A stretch of 64,000 nucleotides of DNA from Natrinema pellirubrum DSM 15624 (GTDB lineage Archaea; Halobacteriota; Halobacteria; Halobacteriales; Natrialbaceae): NCBI RefSeq assembly GCF_000230735.2, contig NC_019962.1, positions 1,674,001 through 1,738,000 of the forward strand, in the 5' to 3' direction. Of this stretch, positions 62,899-64,000 are shown in pieces. Position 1 is the first letter of the stretch; each line of letters begins with the position of its first letter. The translations under genes and the position numbers were made by a program. The notes beneath the pieces were generated by a model. It worked only from the letters and a program-made list of their open reading frames with translations, searched no databases and was not told the DNA's origin.

Positions 62899-64000
62899 CG
62901 ACTCCGACACGAAACCCGAGGGTCGTCGTCTGCTATCGCCACTGAACGTCATTACACACTTGATCGCATGACTGCGTCGCGATCGGTCTGGGAAATCGTT
63001 TCGGTGGCTCCAATCGTAATCGCTTCCCGGTCGACTTCAACACCGCCTCACCTCAGACCGGCCGCCTCGAGCGGTTCGGACGGCGGGTTGGCGGTTCGTC
63101 CCGATACCAGGCAACCTCTCGTTCTCACGGACAGAACACGAATCGGCACGTCGAACTGGCGTTCGAACGAGCGAGCGCTGAGGGCCTACCGGACGGTCGG
63201 TCCCGATCAGCCAGCGGTCTTCACAGCGACCTCGATAGAGCGGTACGTGAGTGGACGTCGGAAGGGGAGGTGCAAGCGCGGGCCGACTATAGATACACAA
63301 CCTATCGTATTCAAATACTATTCTGATAGCGTATAGATTCTCGAGTTATCGGGCACAAACGATGGAACACGATCGACCGCAACGGGAACGACGACGGTCG
63401 CCTCCCGGCAATGGTCCGACTGCGACGGACTCGATGAACCCGTGGATCCGATTGCCGAGTTCTTGCTCGGTTGTGACTAGGCCGTCTCGAAACGGCCTGC
63501 TGACTGTCCTTAAATCCACCAAAGGGAGAATACAGTACTCACTGGTCTCCCTCACCAACCGTTCGAGACACGCCACGTCGAGGAACGGTTTCCCGGTCGA
63601 TGTCACCGATCGACCGATTGCCTTACTCGATCGATATGCGGTCGGTTTCGATGGACACTGCGTAGCGATCGAGGTAGCGATCGAGGGCGTGATAGACAAT
63701 TTCCTGAGGCAAACGTAGACATATATGAATATAGATAGCTATTCGGGGGTGAGGGAACCGATCACCAGGTCGACACGGGGCCCACGGGGGATCGTCGAAG
63801 CGTGACTCCCGACTGCGATATTCTGTTCGAACTCGCGGAACCGGACGACGACCGGTTCGTGGGTCACGTGCTTCGGTCGAACACCTTTCGGTTCGGTCGT
63901 TCTCGATTGGGTTTACAAGTATATCGTTGTAATAGCAAGGCGACCATCCGACCGACTCGAACGAGATGATACCGACGGTCGACGCCGCTGCCAATCGGTG
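62899..64000. other. Region without a confident gene
   Basis: About 1.1 kb. One plus-strand frame is open from 62964 to 63326 with fairly good codon use (TNRHVELAFERASAEGLPDG, LDRAVREWTSEGEVQARADY), but it has no proper start codon and no known family. Other frames on both strands lack coding character. The right end (63780-63970) may be the decayed start or end of a further gene that runs past the window. Confidence 0.4.

Noticed and set aside
62964-63326. 120-codon open frame with fair codon use
   Set aside because: No ATG, GTG or TTG in a sensible place, and no family or neighbour support; left as a possible relic.
1-64000. CRISPR array, restriction or defence cluster, rRNA genes
   Set aside because: I looked for regularly spaced repeats, cas, restriction-modification and toxin-antitoxin sets, and rRNA segments and saw none. 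The only TA-like hint is the MarR-like gene at 44042, which lacks a toxin partner.

Overview
The window is haloarchaeal chromosomal DNA. It is GC-rich, its proteins are strongly acidic, its ribosomal genes are of the archaeal/eukaryal type (S28e, L24e), and it carries an Orc1/Cdc6 initiator, TATA-led near-leaderless genes and Tat-type lipoproteins. The families point to the Natrinema/Haloterrigena/Natronorubrum part of the Halobacteria; I cannot name a species from sequence alone.

Layout. (1) 1-11.2 kb is stable core: the end of an S28e-L24e-ndk operon, an HTH protein, superoxide dismutase, a large FAD/Fe-S D-lactate/glycolate-type dehydrogenase, a divergent RNA ligase / RNA ligase partner pair, a coupled pair (small acidic protein plus P-loop ATPase), an MBL hydrolase and a membrane-anchored winged-helix protein. 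(2) A tRNA-Glu(CTC) at 11246-11320 borders an integrated element (about 11.3-17.6 kb): two related tyrosine recombinases tail to tail (one without its first catalytic Arg), a serine recombinase lacking its catalytic-Ser motif, and an orc1/cdc6 gene behind an origin-like array of repeats. (3) 17.8-29.9 kb holds lipoproteins, a LURP-one-like protein, a Cu-type P-ATPase, a TetR-MATE operon with a palindromic operator, DMT and PiT transporters, and decayed genes (pirin, SOUL). (4) 29.9-45.1 kb is an insertion-sequence-rich island. Two identical inverted IS copies flank a 6.7-kb segment, and the target duplications and reading frames show that this segment has inverted: one half of a histidine kinase gene and one half of an HTH protein gene were swapped. 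Inside it a response regulator gene is split by an IS that is itself split by another IS, and a poly-gamma-glutamate synthase gene (pgsB-like) and a pilin gene are cut by an IS1595-type element without target duplication. (5) 45.1-62.9 kb is an amino-acid catabolism cluster: HAD-Nudix fusion, two IclR regulators, glutamate dehydrogenase, two near-duplicate class III aminotransferases, two NhaC-family antiporters, arginase, an aldehyde dehydrogenase and a TPP-dependent decarboxylase-like enzyme. (6) 62.9-64.0 kb has no confident gene.

How it may work together. Cluster 5 reads as arginine to ornithine to glutamate semialdehyde to glutamate to 2-oxoglutarate. A 15-bp inverted repeat (TTYG-N7-CRAA with an ATATAT core) recurs upstream of both IclR genes, the first aminotransferase, the first antiporter and the aldehyde dehydrogenase, and is proposed here as the shared operator of the cluster.
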